Shown: positions 24,374-34,717 of the stretch, in pieces
How the letters are laid out: each line of letters opens with the position of its first letter
How positions within the stretch are numbered: the stretch's first letter is position 1
Source of the DNA: Mytilus edulis
Lineage: Eukaryota > Mollusca > Bivalvia > Mytilida > Mytilidae
Reading direction: 5' to 3'
DNA length: 64,000 nucleotides
NCBI RefSeq assembly: GCF_963676685.1
Contig: NC_092356.1
Coordinates: 49,563,601-49,627,600 of the forward strand
Made by a program: the position numbers and the translations under genes
The notes under the pieces: generated by a model
Told to the model about the DNA's origin: nothing
Seen by the model: the letters and a program-made list of their open reading frames with translations, nothing else
The model's database searches: none

Positions 24374-26421
24374 TTTAAGGATTTACAACACTTTTACACC
24401 TATCCGTGAGGTAAACGTGTTATTCAGCACTATATAATGTCGCTCAAGATAGTTTAATTTTGAGTGTTTATAATTCCGGTTGGATACAAAAGTAAGATAA
24501 AGTTTAATATTATAGTTCGAAAGCTGTTTTTTATAGAATAGCCCTTGTGTGAAATAAAAACCGTGTGGAAATCGATTTCACTTCTTAATAATTCGTTCTG
24601 AATATGGAACCATATGCAATTGTTATATAAATCTAAAGAGTTTTCTCCTTGTTCGTATTGTATTTCAAGTGTGCTTTGTATGCTTTGCCCTAGTTCTCAA
24701 TATGCATGAATTGTTTGTGAAGCAATCATCATTCAGTCTCTCATCCTCTATGGTGCCTGTTGAATAGGAAAATTAAATAACAGAGGCTTAACAACTGGAA
24801 CCAAGATTTGAAAAAAGCGACCAAAACCCAAAGTATGTCGCCGATCGAAGCGAGAAAAATAGTCTTATAGACAACAATAAAACTTTATTTATTTCGTATT
24901 AAGGGGAGACAACTATCCAAAATGAATATAACGTGGATTCCAGTAATGTCTATAGTATGTAAATAAATATGTGATCTTGATCATGGTAAGCAGACTAATT
25001 TTGCAACAGACTCGACAATTTTTTTAAAAACCAGAACTTGCTATGTATGTTATCAGAAGTCAATTACTAGTGGTTCAAAAATGATAAAAAGATGTTTCAT
25101 CTATGTCAAGATATTATTTTTGGGAGCACATTTGTATATACATTCCACTGACCAGAAAATTCATTATATTCTATAGGTGACCCATTTAACGAAATTTTAA
25201 ATATACATGTGTTTCACAAGTGGATTTAATATCTGTATTGAAGATATTTTTCTAATAGATAATTAAACATAAATTATATAGCACATTGTAATTGCATAAC
25301 TTTAGATAATACGAACATGGGTACATGCAAAAATCAATAATTCATTGGACATTTTCAATTAAGTAAATTGCAAACCAAGTTGATTAAATCAGTGCCGCAT
25401 AACAAGGAAGAAATTAAATGTTTTTGTTGACAAAAAACAGTATTATTTAAAGTTAATACTATGTCAAGGATTTGAACAATTTCAGGTAAAATTTACTATT
25501 TTTGTTGTATTTCCAAATGAAAAGAAAACCCCTGCATGTCCCCCCTCACCCCAGGTTATTGTCACAAGTGACAGGGAAGGCAAATAAATGACTCTATATT
25601 GACCAGTAAACAATGGTAGATAGAATAAGTTGTGTAATATTACATGTTTGTTATGACAAGATGTAAAACTTTTATTTATGTTTAACAACTAGAGGAAGGC
25701 TGAATTAAAGGTTGGTTGACATTTCTTCGGTTATAATTTTGCTTGTACTCAGAAATATATACATATTTTTTTCGTGTATATTTAAACAAAGTGTATGTTA
25801 TTTTAATTTTCGTTTTAGTCTGTATACCATTATCATGATTATGCCAGGTCAACTCAAAAATCAGATAAAAAGAATAAATATGTCCAATTTGTGACGGATA
25901 AAAGTATTTAAACTATAAAAGATATCATTCATAAAACATAATATTTGAGTTTTGACAGAATTAAAGAGAAATGAAAACAATCTGTACGTACTTATTCATG
26001 CATTCCTTTGTTTGTCAAATTCCCTGTTTCTATTTCATAGAAATGGATAATCTTTTAAACTATAATAAAGGGATAAAATGGAATTATGAATCAGGAATTA
26101 ATAATTCCGCGATTTGCCTTTGATGAAGAATTATATTTCTCATATACAGTCCGACAGGTTAATTACATGTAGATACAACAAAATATGCCATACAAAATTA
26201 CTGATTATACTTCTTTTTTTATATATATATATACATTTCCACGATTTAAGTTCAAACCTAGTAATATAAATTAAGTTTGCTCCGCCAAATTTATAAAACT
26301 AATAACATGACGAAGGAACCACTAAAGTTAGATAGTTATTATTAACATTTTAAATATTGGAAACCATTAATTGACCATATTAACCTTATTTTCTTCTTAC
26401 CTACAACTGGGAAAAGCATGA

Positions 26422-26570
26422 AATGCTATTTGTGATGTCACAAAGTTTTAAGATAGCTTATTATAAAATGTTATATGTGATGACACTAACTTCTTAACAT
26501 AGTTTATTATAAAATGTAATGTGATGTCACTTTTAAGTTTTAAGATAGTTTGTTACAAAATGTTATTTCT
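26422..26570 (+). repeat. Three-unit 45-bp tandem repeat carrying CRE-like sites
   Basis: Three units (44-45 bp) begin GTGATGTCAC (26432), GTGATGACAC (26477) and GTGATGTCAC (26521) and end with TTATAAAATG-like tracts. The array finishes about 20 bases before the ATG of gene 2, immediately before the acceptor TAATTTTCAG. It lies in the inferred 5' UTR intron or proximal promoter. TGATGTCA resembles an ATF/CREB half-palindrome, so the array could multiply a bZIP site; this is inference. Confidence 0.65.
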
Positions 26571-26588
26571 AATTTTCAGAAAGACGAG

Positions 26589-29500
26589 ATGGCAACATTT
26601 ACCCTACTTGTGGCTGCTATTGTTATTGTAATGTGCCATGCAGATAAGGAAGGTAAGAAACGAGTTAGAGTTATCTATCTTTGACTGAAATAAAGAATTT
26701 TGTGACTATTATAATACAAATTATTAAATGTACATTGAAAAAAAACGAGGTTTTTCTTTTGCCGGACAACATTCTTAATAAAGAAAACAAGTCTCCGTAT
26801 TCATGACTACTTGAAACACGAAGACATTACACTTATGAAAGACTGAACAAGCCAACACAGTTAAATAAGCAAACTGGCGGCTTTTTATTTTTTTTAAATT
26901 TAATTTGGCCCTGATTGAAAAAAAATGCCTTCTGTTAAAAAAAGACTTGTTTGGACTCAACGATAAAAAAAAAAAAAAGAAAAAATAAAAAAGCGGATTA
27001 CGTTGACCTGTTGTTGACAATGGAGGAAAGTATCATTGGTAACTCTTATTTTTATATCCGTATTATCTATTTAAGCTGAATATGTAGGAATCGGGCAGCC
27101 GACATGCCTTATATATAAAAACAATAAGGCCGTGTTCACATTGACCTAAAAGTGTAACTCACACGTAAACTAAACAAAATTACGTTCCCATTGATAAAAT
27201 TCAATATTTACGTGTAGTGTAAAACATGTTTTGTCTACATGCAGTCGATACTCGATGTAGGCCTTGCGTAGATTAAGGTTCATCATAAGGAATTGAAAAA
27301 TATGGCCGTGTTTACACCTCCAAAATTACTATGAGTACAGACAAACTGGTACATCCAGGAAAGTTTTAAGGCATGGCAGGAACTAAATATACAAAAGTTA
27401 TATGAAGTCTACGTTTCAGAAAATTAAAAACTTACCTGGATTTTGATGTTCATTTTTTTCCAGTCTGCAGAAGATAGCAAAATAAACAAACACCCGAGTT
27501 TCATTTGATACGGTCCACTCAGTTACACAGTTTAAACCTGTTAAATCACCTATTGTTTACAGGTGTCTATTGTCCATCTATTGTCCATTTAAATCAATAC
27601 TACTCACAACATTGATTATATGAGGGGAGCTTCTCAATCGTTTTCACTACTTAGTTAATTTTTGCACCTTCTGCAGGAACGAAAAAAAATGGATAGCAAA
27701 ATCTAGAAAAGTTTATATTTTTCTGAAACACAAAATGCATTTTAAAGTTATATATCTAGTTCCTGCCATCCCTTAAAACTGTTGCAGGTGTATAGGTTAG
27801 TCTGTACTCAGAGTAAAATTTGGGGTGTAAATACGGCCATTTTAGCCAAAAGGTTATGATGAACCTTAAGTGTACACAAAACTAGGCATTTAAAACATTA
27901 GTTTCACCGTGTATATTTAAGGAAGAAACAGTTTTTGTATAAAATTGATATTTATAACAATTATTAATAAAGTTCTTTACAGAAATATTTGTCTAAACTT
28001 GATATATTTATTTGTTTTTTTTTCAACTTAACGTAGCTTTAATAAGCCCTTATCAAGACTGAAAGCAGCATCATTGCCGAACACATAATTCATTTGAAAA
28101 TTAAGGTCTTTCCGAATCGACTTGACTTGCACAGAAATGTTTGCCACTGGTCTTTACTCAAACAACGATTCACTATAAATGCATTACTTAAAAAGTGTGA
28201 GGTAAATGAATTGTTTGTCTAGTACATGTATCTCGGATCCGTTAAATTACCCTTAAAACTAAAAAAAAAAACATTACCCCCTCCCTTTGCCAAATACTCC
28301 TTGGAGAAGAAATACCATTTGAAACAAACAGAAAAGACAGGAATATAGTGATCCCTAATATATCATTCCTTCTTCTCCTTCAATGTCTGTACGGATGTAA
28401 TGCATTGGCTTTATGAGAATAAACATATATATTCTTCGCCTGTAAGCACGCCGGTAAAGCCTACGTTTTCTAATGCTTAATCGAGACATCTTTATTATTT
28501 TTAAACTACTGCAAATCATCAAAATGGCTTTCATAAAGAAGCAACCACTTAACTTAAAAAAGGGGGGGGGGGGGTATTTTGTTAATTTATCTGAGCCAGA
28601 CATTTTGCCGCGCAAACGATTTATTCCGGTTTTTTTTTCGATGCTGGTTATCATTTTTTTTCAACATTTAACACTATAATGTACGGAAGCGTATTAGGGA
28701 CATAGAAAAAATAAAATTGGCAGTGAACTTTTTTTTCAAAGTCGAAATTTTGACATTTCAAATCTTAAAATTTCGACTTTAACTCGAAATTTAAACTTTT
28801 CTTATCTTGAAATTTTGACTTTCTAAAATCTTGAAATATCGACTTTTAAAAAAGTCGAAATTTTGACTTTATAAAAAGATAATGTTTGGGGAAACTCTTG
28901 ATTTAGAATATTCTTGTATCATCTGTAGGTCCTTTCTTTTTTATCCAATTGGGGTTCGGAATATTTCCATCGATTACCCCCCCCCCCCCCCCCTTTCCGC
29001 TTCTACGTAATGAACATTTAAATGACATAGAGTTTAAAAGTGTGAACAAATCTTATGTACAAGTAATTAGACAAGGTGTATAGATGCAAGGATTTGTATA
29101 GTTAGATCCTTGATAGATATGAACAAATTTAATGTGAAACTAGTGTCCATTACAATAAACTAAGTTGTAAACATGTTTACTGTACATGGCGTTTGGTGTG
29201 AACACGGCCTAAGATGTGTTGTATACATCAAAGAGAAATGAAACTAAAGATACGAAATAACAAGAAATGCTAGTGGTTAACATAGGATGACTGCAATATT
29301 AAAAGCAAATTCATATAATATATATATCAATTTCTCAATCATTTCAAGTCGAAAACAATGCTCATGAATAAAACAAAATATTTTTAATCTACCAAAATAA
29401 AGAATTGTCCAATGAACAAGAAAAAAATTCCTGCAATTACGAGATAAAAGAATAAGTACAGACACATGCATAACTTTGTTGTGAGATATGAATTTACCAA

Positions 29501-32500
29501 TTTCTAATAAAACTATTTATTTGTTTTAAAACATATAATCTAATACTTTTTTTTAAAGCATTAACATTTATAAATGAAGTAAGTTACAAAATATATGTTA
29601 CTTTTATTTAGTGAATATGGGCTCTGGATCTACAAATTGTGGACAAAAGCCTATAATCATGGCCAAGGAAGAAAAACTCAGCATTCACTCTAAAGGTAAT
29701 GCTAAAGATGGTTTTTGTAGCATCGTGCTCCATGCCATGGAGGACACATCAGAAAACTGTCCCTACAGATCTTTCTGTGTAGCTGTAAATCAGATGACAA
29801 TGTCCTCCTGCTCTGCTAAGATTTTCTTAACAGGAACGTCGTACGATGTACTTGGAATCAAGTCTAAGGTAAGTGAAAATGTACTAAATTGAAACATTAA
29901 ACAAATAATTGTGGATTCAATAAAAATTCTAAAGTAGTAACTGTAGATTAAGTTTGTATTTCCAGCCGATTGCATTGAGTATGTAGGTAAAGGTGGTATC
30001 TTTGGTCAGCTTGCTTGCTAGCTGTACTGTGAAGTAATTTTTAGGTAGATATACTACTCTAGCAAGCTAACCATGCAAGGCCCAAAGATATTACCTTTAC
30101 CTACACACTCAATGCAATCGGCTGATATTGGATAAAATGATGATTTTTACCAAATAAGGTTTATCAATGATATTAAATCTAAGATAGAATTTGATGTCAT
30201 TTCAATGTCACTGTCAATACCCAAATTAAAATTCATAAAAGAGGGGTGAAAGATACCAGAGGGACATTCAAACTCATGAATCAAAAATAGAATTGACAAC
30301 CCCATGGCTAAAAAAGACAAAGACTAACAGACAAATAATACTACACACAACACAACATAAAGACTAAGCAACACAAAACCCACCAAACACTGGGAGTGAT
30401 CACAGGTGCTCTGGAAGGGTAAGCAGATCTTTCTTCACATATGACACCCGTCGTCTTGGTCAGGTTATTTCATAAGTGTAGTTTGGTCTGCTGAGATTCT
30501 GTCTGGAATCAGTACAAAGGCTAACTTTAGAACACACCAGAAAGGCTAGATAAATCTATATTTACAAAACAAATATCAACACTCAATCATTTGATAACAA
30601 TAAAAAGTGGTTCAATCTTTCTTACAGTAAGAGTGTTATGTGAAAATATCATTATATCACTTATAGCTAGAGTATAAACTATATGATTTTCAAAACCAAG
30701 CGTAAAATTAGTATACAAGGATTTATTGCTCATTGTTGCTCAACCAATCTTCAACAAATATCCAGAAAAACTATTTTTTTCAAGCGCTTTATTTCACCAC
30801 GTTGTGTATATTTACATCTACTAGTACTTCATTTGAACTTTAGTGGATATAGTTGTCTAAATTGACACAATCTCCTTATTTTCATTTAAATATATTGGGC
30901 AAGATTTTGGAGAAAACATTAAATTTAATGGTAAATTCACACAACCAATCTCAAACTTGATTATCATATCGTTATGATATAAAATGGAAAGGATGGAAAG
31001 GGACAAACGGGAAAAAAACTCAAGTAGAATAATACAAAACACAATCATCAAAAGAAAAACAGAGGAAGAACAACAATTCATGACAATACACAAAACATGC
31101 AAAAAAAAACCCAATTACAACACATGCAAACACTACCATAAACCCAAAGTGAAACATAGTTTTGACACTAGTATAAATTCAAAGTTCAAAGTTCTTTATT
31201 TTCCAATTAAGGGCCCCTGACGGGACATAATGACAACAATAAACAATTATACATTCTGATTCTTAACACATAAACATATAATGAAGATAAAATTAAAATT
31301 TCAATTCACATGAAGAGAATATAATATCATAGAATATATATGTTTCATATAAAATGTCACAACATAAAACAATTGTTATTGTTATTTGTTCTTTCAAAGT
31401 TTCATGTCTTTGATTTTTTTTATTTCTGCCATGCCAGAGTGCCAGCAAAAAAAATAGTTTAATAATTTATTAATTCACCATATTAAATGGAGAATGGAAA
31501 TAGTTTGCTAACAGAGGTCCACCTCGTCTCTTATCCATAAAAATAAGTTGAAGGAATAAATAATACAAGTCACTAAAATGGAAAAGAGACCAAGGGCAAA
31601 TGCACTTGGACATGTTAGGAAGTGGAATTTTAGATACCGTCTTAACCTCCTCGTGACTAGTGCACAAAAGTAAAAAAATATTGTTCACTTTAATGCAGAA
31701 TTCACCAAGGGATGATACTAAAAGGTTTTGGCATCCAAAATCTTATTTAATTACATTTACAAATGCATATATACATGTATATACATATTCAACACTCTAG
31801 CATAGCATTAGCAGGTGCAAGTGAAGTGACAAGGTCCCACTACTCTTTAATTAGTATGTTCATGTTTGGCTATAAGACAACAAATTTCACATAAAACTTC
31901 ATGATCTTCATTACTCATCATCCAAATAAACTTTTCAGGATTTTGTAATTGGGTAAAATTAGGACATTTCAAACAAATAGCATTAATAAGATCATTACGT
32001 TCACCTCTATACTTTGTACATGTTAGTAAAAAATGGTTCTCATCTTCTACCTCGCCAGATGAGCAATGAATACACAATCTATTTTGCCTGATAATACCTT
32101 GATATCTTCCTAACTCTATTTGGAGTCTATGAGCTGATATTCTGAATCTGGTAAAAATTCTCCTCTGCCCAAAATCTTTTATAATATTTAAATAATTTTC
32201 AAATCCAAAGTTTTGTTTAAACTTGAAGTACGTACACAGTTTGCCGTCTGATAATGATGTTTTTTGTTTTTGCCAAAGATTAATGTAATGAATTTTCATA
32301 TATTTTTTACATGTCTTCTTAAAACTATTTGTTTTCATTGACTTTAAGCCTGTTAAGTCAGTATGGTTATCAAAAATCAGTTTTTTCTGTATATAAACAG
32401 AGCCATACCAAGAAGAATGTTTTTTTCCGTACAACTCTATGGAAGTTAAATAGGCATCTTTTAGAATTGGAAATTGATTACCCAAATTTTCTAAACGGTG

Positions 32501-34717
32501 CCAATATTTAAGCATTGAACTGACGATATTAAAATGTGTGGGTAATCTGCCAAGTTCTGACAAACAGGCAAAATTTGTACTCTTTTTTCCACAACCTAAA
32601 ACAAATTTACATAATTTAACATGCAAATCTTCACATTTAAGTCTTTTATAAATTTGATCAAAGGACAAATCAGGTTTTTTTTTCAATCTTGATGTAAAGG
32701 GAATAACCCCAAATTTCACAACCATATAATAATATTGGCAAAATAGTGTGATCGAATACATGTAATGAGATTTTAGGTGAAGGACAGTGAGATATAAATT
32801 CCTTGCACAGTTTAAAATAAGCCTTTAGGCCCTTCTGATAAAGTTCATTTTGAGCATAGGAGAAAGATCCAGATGAACAAAAAGTAATGCCAAGATATTT
32901 ACATTTGGTTACACCAGGAACATATACTGTTCCCAGGTTACACATTCAACAATTTTTCCATTATATTAAAAATTATATTTGAGATGTCTGCCTGCCTTAT
33001 TGAATATAAGCACTTTGGTTTTAGATAAATTTACAGTAAGACACCACTGTTTGCAAAACCTATCTAAAATATCTAGTTTTTGTTGAAGACCATGCGATGA
33101 GGATAGAAGTATTACCTATACACACTGATTGATTTTGTCAGTTGCTACATGCAATTTTTTGGGATACTTTGTATTGATATTTTTATTTTATAATTTTAGT
33201 GTTTATACGCTCAGCGCTGCTAAAAAATGTAATTTTTAATTGTTTTATTCTTCAGGAGATTAGTTGTTTCACCAATATTTACGGTGCTTGGTGTACACAA
33301 TCTAAATCTTTGGAGATCTCTGTGTTAGAGGACCCAAAAACCACAGCTAGTAATTATGGATTTAACATGACAGTAATGTCCGAATGTAGGCAAACATCCT
33401 CAGGAGAATTTGATCCAGTCAAAGATAGTACCAGTAAGTATTTATGAGAGACTATGTGGGGTTTATATAATAGAGAATATTGTATTTATAAGGGACTGAG
33501 TGGGGTTTACGGAATAGAGAGTATTTGATCTTGATTTTTTTTTGTGTTTAACGCCACTTTTAAGCACTTCTTTTGGGCTATTTAGTAGTGGCTAGTTTTT
33601 TAAGGAAGCCGGAGTGGCCGGAGAAAACCACTGATCTTCGATAAGATAACTGACAATCCTAGTCAATTAAGATTGGAGTCGAGTGCACCTGCACGAGCGG
33701 GACCTCAGTGTTGACTGGCAAGTGATTACAATAGTAACTACTCAAACCACTCGGCAACCGAAGTCCCTATAGAAAAATTAAAGGAAAACAAATTATAGAG
33801 AATGGCGAAAAAAATACGAGATTAGACAATAATGGAGTGCGAAAATATAACGAAATGTAAACTTTCTATTTACCGAATATTTATGCAGTGTTTCACATTA
33901 TGACCACGTTTGAAATTGCCCTAATTTGCTCATAGACATTGACAAGTCAGAGTTTCCTTGAATTTGGTACTGAACTTCGTACTTCACTTTGTGATGTGTT
34001 TTTATATCCACCACTCGTCAGCTTGCTGTTTACAGAAAACAAAAAGTGAGGGTCATTATTTAGTAATAGCTCGATAGTACTTAGTCTATAGTTTAACATA
34101 TTTTCTCAAATATGACTTTGTTTCTGTGTTTCCCCTTACAACTTTATTTATTTATATATATCTACATACACCATGAAAAGCTGTCTTTCGTGATAGCACA
34201 TCTTTAATTTGTAAAGTATAACTAAAATATAATTGGAGTTATTATGGAAAAAGTAAAGATGCGAAACAACAAAGTGGACGAGGCTCTGCAAACAAAGTAG
34301 AAACATTTGGCTATTTTTTTGGTTTTGTTCGAGTTGCTCAGTCTTAAGTTTTTACTTCCTGTTTTGTAGGCTATTGTTTGTCTTTTAAATTTGTTGTTTT
34401 TTTCATTTTTTTGTTGATCTCTTTTCAGCTCATGCTGTTCGATTCTATTCATGTCAGCTTCCAACTCCCCCCCCCCCCCCAATCATTTTCCCGCCTCTTT
34501 TATAAAGTTACATAACACAACATAAGTTTTATGTTCTTATTTTGTGTTTAATTTTTCAGGCAAAAAACTTGACGAGATTGAAGCAGAAATGAACCAGAAC
34601 AGAATTATAGGCGTGGTCGTTGGTATATCTCTGGCTTGTATGTTCCTAATTGTCATGTTTGTGTCTTACCAATACTACAAGAACAAGCCGACATACAGAC
34701 AACAACGTGATTGTTAA
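26589..34717 (+). CDS. Single-pass membrane protein with eight-cysteine (CUB-like?) ectodomain (gene 2)
   Basis: The four coding exons are 26589-26652, 29612-29868, 33256-33433 and 34560-34717, all with GT/AG borders and intron phases 1, 0 and 1, giving 218 aa. Residues 1-18 are a signal peptide. Residues 19-180 are extracellular, with cysteines at 31, 57, 71, 77, 88, 111, 120 and 151 and one N-glycosylation sequon (N144-M-T). Residues 182-202 span the membrane with GVVVG at 184-188. The tail is short and basic (SYQYYKNKP, ending RQQRDC). Cysteine placement with aromatic and YGF blocks suggests a CUB-like beta-sandwich, but that is tentative. The last exon is paralogous to gene 1 at 10658-10845. 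Introns hold nested MITEs, an antisense LINE and a SINE. An acceptor 10 bases before the ATG implies a 5' UTR exon upstream. An ATTAAA at 34938 may be the poly(A) signal. A role as a small receptor or adhesion protein is inference. Confidence 0.75.
27277..27865. mobile_element. Inner TTAA-flanked inverted-repeat element
   Basis: The ends GGTTCATCATAA and TTATGATGAACC are perfectly inverted and bordered by TTAA (27273-27276 and 27866-27869). A second inverted block follows inside (ATGGCCGTGTTTACACC on the left; GGTGTAAATACGGCCAT on the right). The 589-bp copy has no ORF. TTAA flanks fit a piggyBac-type target. It sits inside the outer element, so it probably inserted later. Confidence 0.6.
28736..28875. 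repeat. Interspersed palindromic GTCGAAATTTTGAC repeats
   Basis: Variants of AAAGTCGAAATTTTGAC and its complement alternate several times within 140 bp, making a small array of direct and inverted short units. G and C homopolymers lie nearby (about 28560-28574 and 28977-28994). Confidence 0.65.
29963..30124. mobile_element. 162-bp MITE in gene 2 intron 2
   Basis: CAGCCGATTGCATTGAGT at the left is inverted as ACTCAATGCAATCGGCTG at the right. Matching inner arms (TAGGTAAAGGTGGTATCTTT and AAAGATATTACCTTTACCTA) and a further inverted GCTTGCTAG/CTAGCAAGC make it almost one hairpin. It lies just downstream of exon 2. Target duplication unclear. Confidence 0.7.
30236..30560 (+). repeat. Dispersed repeat family R4
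   Basis: The stretch includes GAAAGATACCAGAGGGACA, CCATGGCTAAAAAAGACAAA, GGTGCTCTGGAAGGGTAAGC and CACCCGTCGTCTTGG. I recognise these as blocks of a high-copy mussel-type repeat. No coding function is visible. Confidence 0.55.
31178..33135 (-). pseudogene. 5'-truncated, frameshifted LINE (non-LTR retrotransposon)
   Basis: Read on the minus strand from about 33110, the frame gives LDILDRFCKQWCLTVNLSKT and KVLIFNKAG, typical of the RT region after the catalytic core. An in-frame stop near 32950 and a frameshift at a T run (about 32673-32681) split the frame. It then continues (to 31847) with IFTRFRISAHRLQIELGRY and a zinc-knuckle-like C-x2-C...H-x4-C block (CIHCSSGEVEDENHFLLTC), seen at the C-terminus of many LINE ORF2 proteins. 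The 3' end near 31178 carries CTTTGAACTTTGAA repeats after AATAAAG. It lies antisense in intron 2 of gene 2 and is inactive. Confidence 0.75.
33534..33769 (-). mobile_element. tRNA-derived SINE, box B damaged
   Basis: On the minus strand the 5' end reads GGTTGCCGAGTGG, a box A of serine/leucine tRNA type (33748-33760). A body with GGTTTTCTCCGGCCACTCC and a terminal GTGGCGTTAAACAC follow. The region where box B (GGTTCGAATCC-like) should lie is shortened (GAGGTCCCGCTCG), suggesting a deletion. A related, more decayed copy is at 39308-39517. It is in intron 3 of gene 2. Confidence 0.6.

Larger units (their letters stand above)
23119..26421. other. Gene-free upstream region of gene 2
   Basis: A candidate coding fragment (23797-24036) and a half copy of the 5218 element (24110-24373) are listed separately. 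The remainder is AT-rich with short chance frames. No core promoter could be assigned, because the first non-coding exon of gene 2 is not visible. Confidence 0.4.
27128..29209. mobile_element. Outer TAA-flanked inverted-repeat element in gene 2 intron 1
   Basis: GGCCGTGTTCACA at the left and TGTGAACACGGCC at the right are perfect inverted ends, both bordered by TAA (27125-27127 and 29210-29212). A 3-bp TAA duplication fits PIF/Harbinger-type elements. The 2.08-kb body contains another complete inverted-repeat element (27277-27865) and a run of palindromic satellite-like sequence (28736-28875), but no transposase frame. Confidence 0.55.

Noticed and set aside
28355-28679. Overlapping 99-aa and 68-aa ORFs
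   Set aside because: They lie inside a transposon-filled intron and cross a G homopolymer; no domain and no splice context.
31847-32761. 304-aa ORF as a host gene
   Set aside because: Its sequence is a LINE ORF2 C-terminus continuing, after a frameshift, the RT fragment upstream; it is a retrotransposon relic.
33740-33770. tRNA gene
   Set aside because: Only a box A-like arm of a SINE is present; the T-arm and box B are missing and no cloverleaf can be formed.
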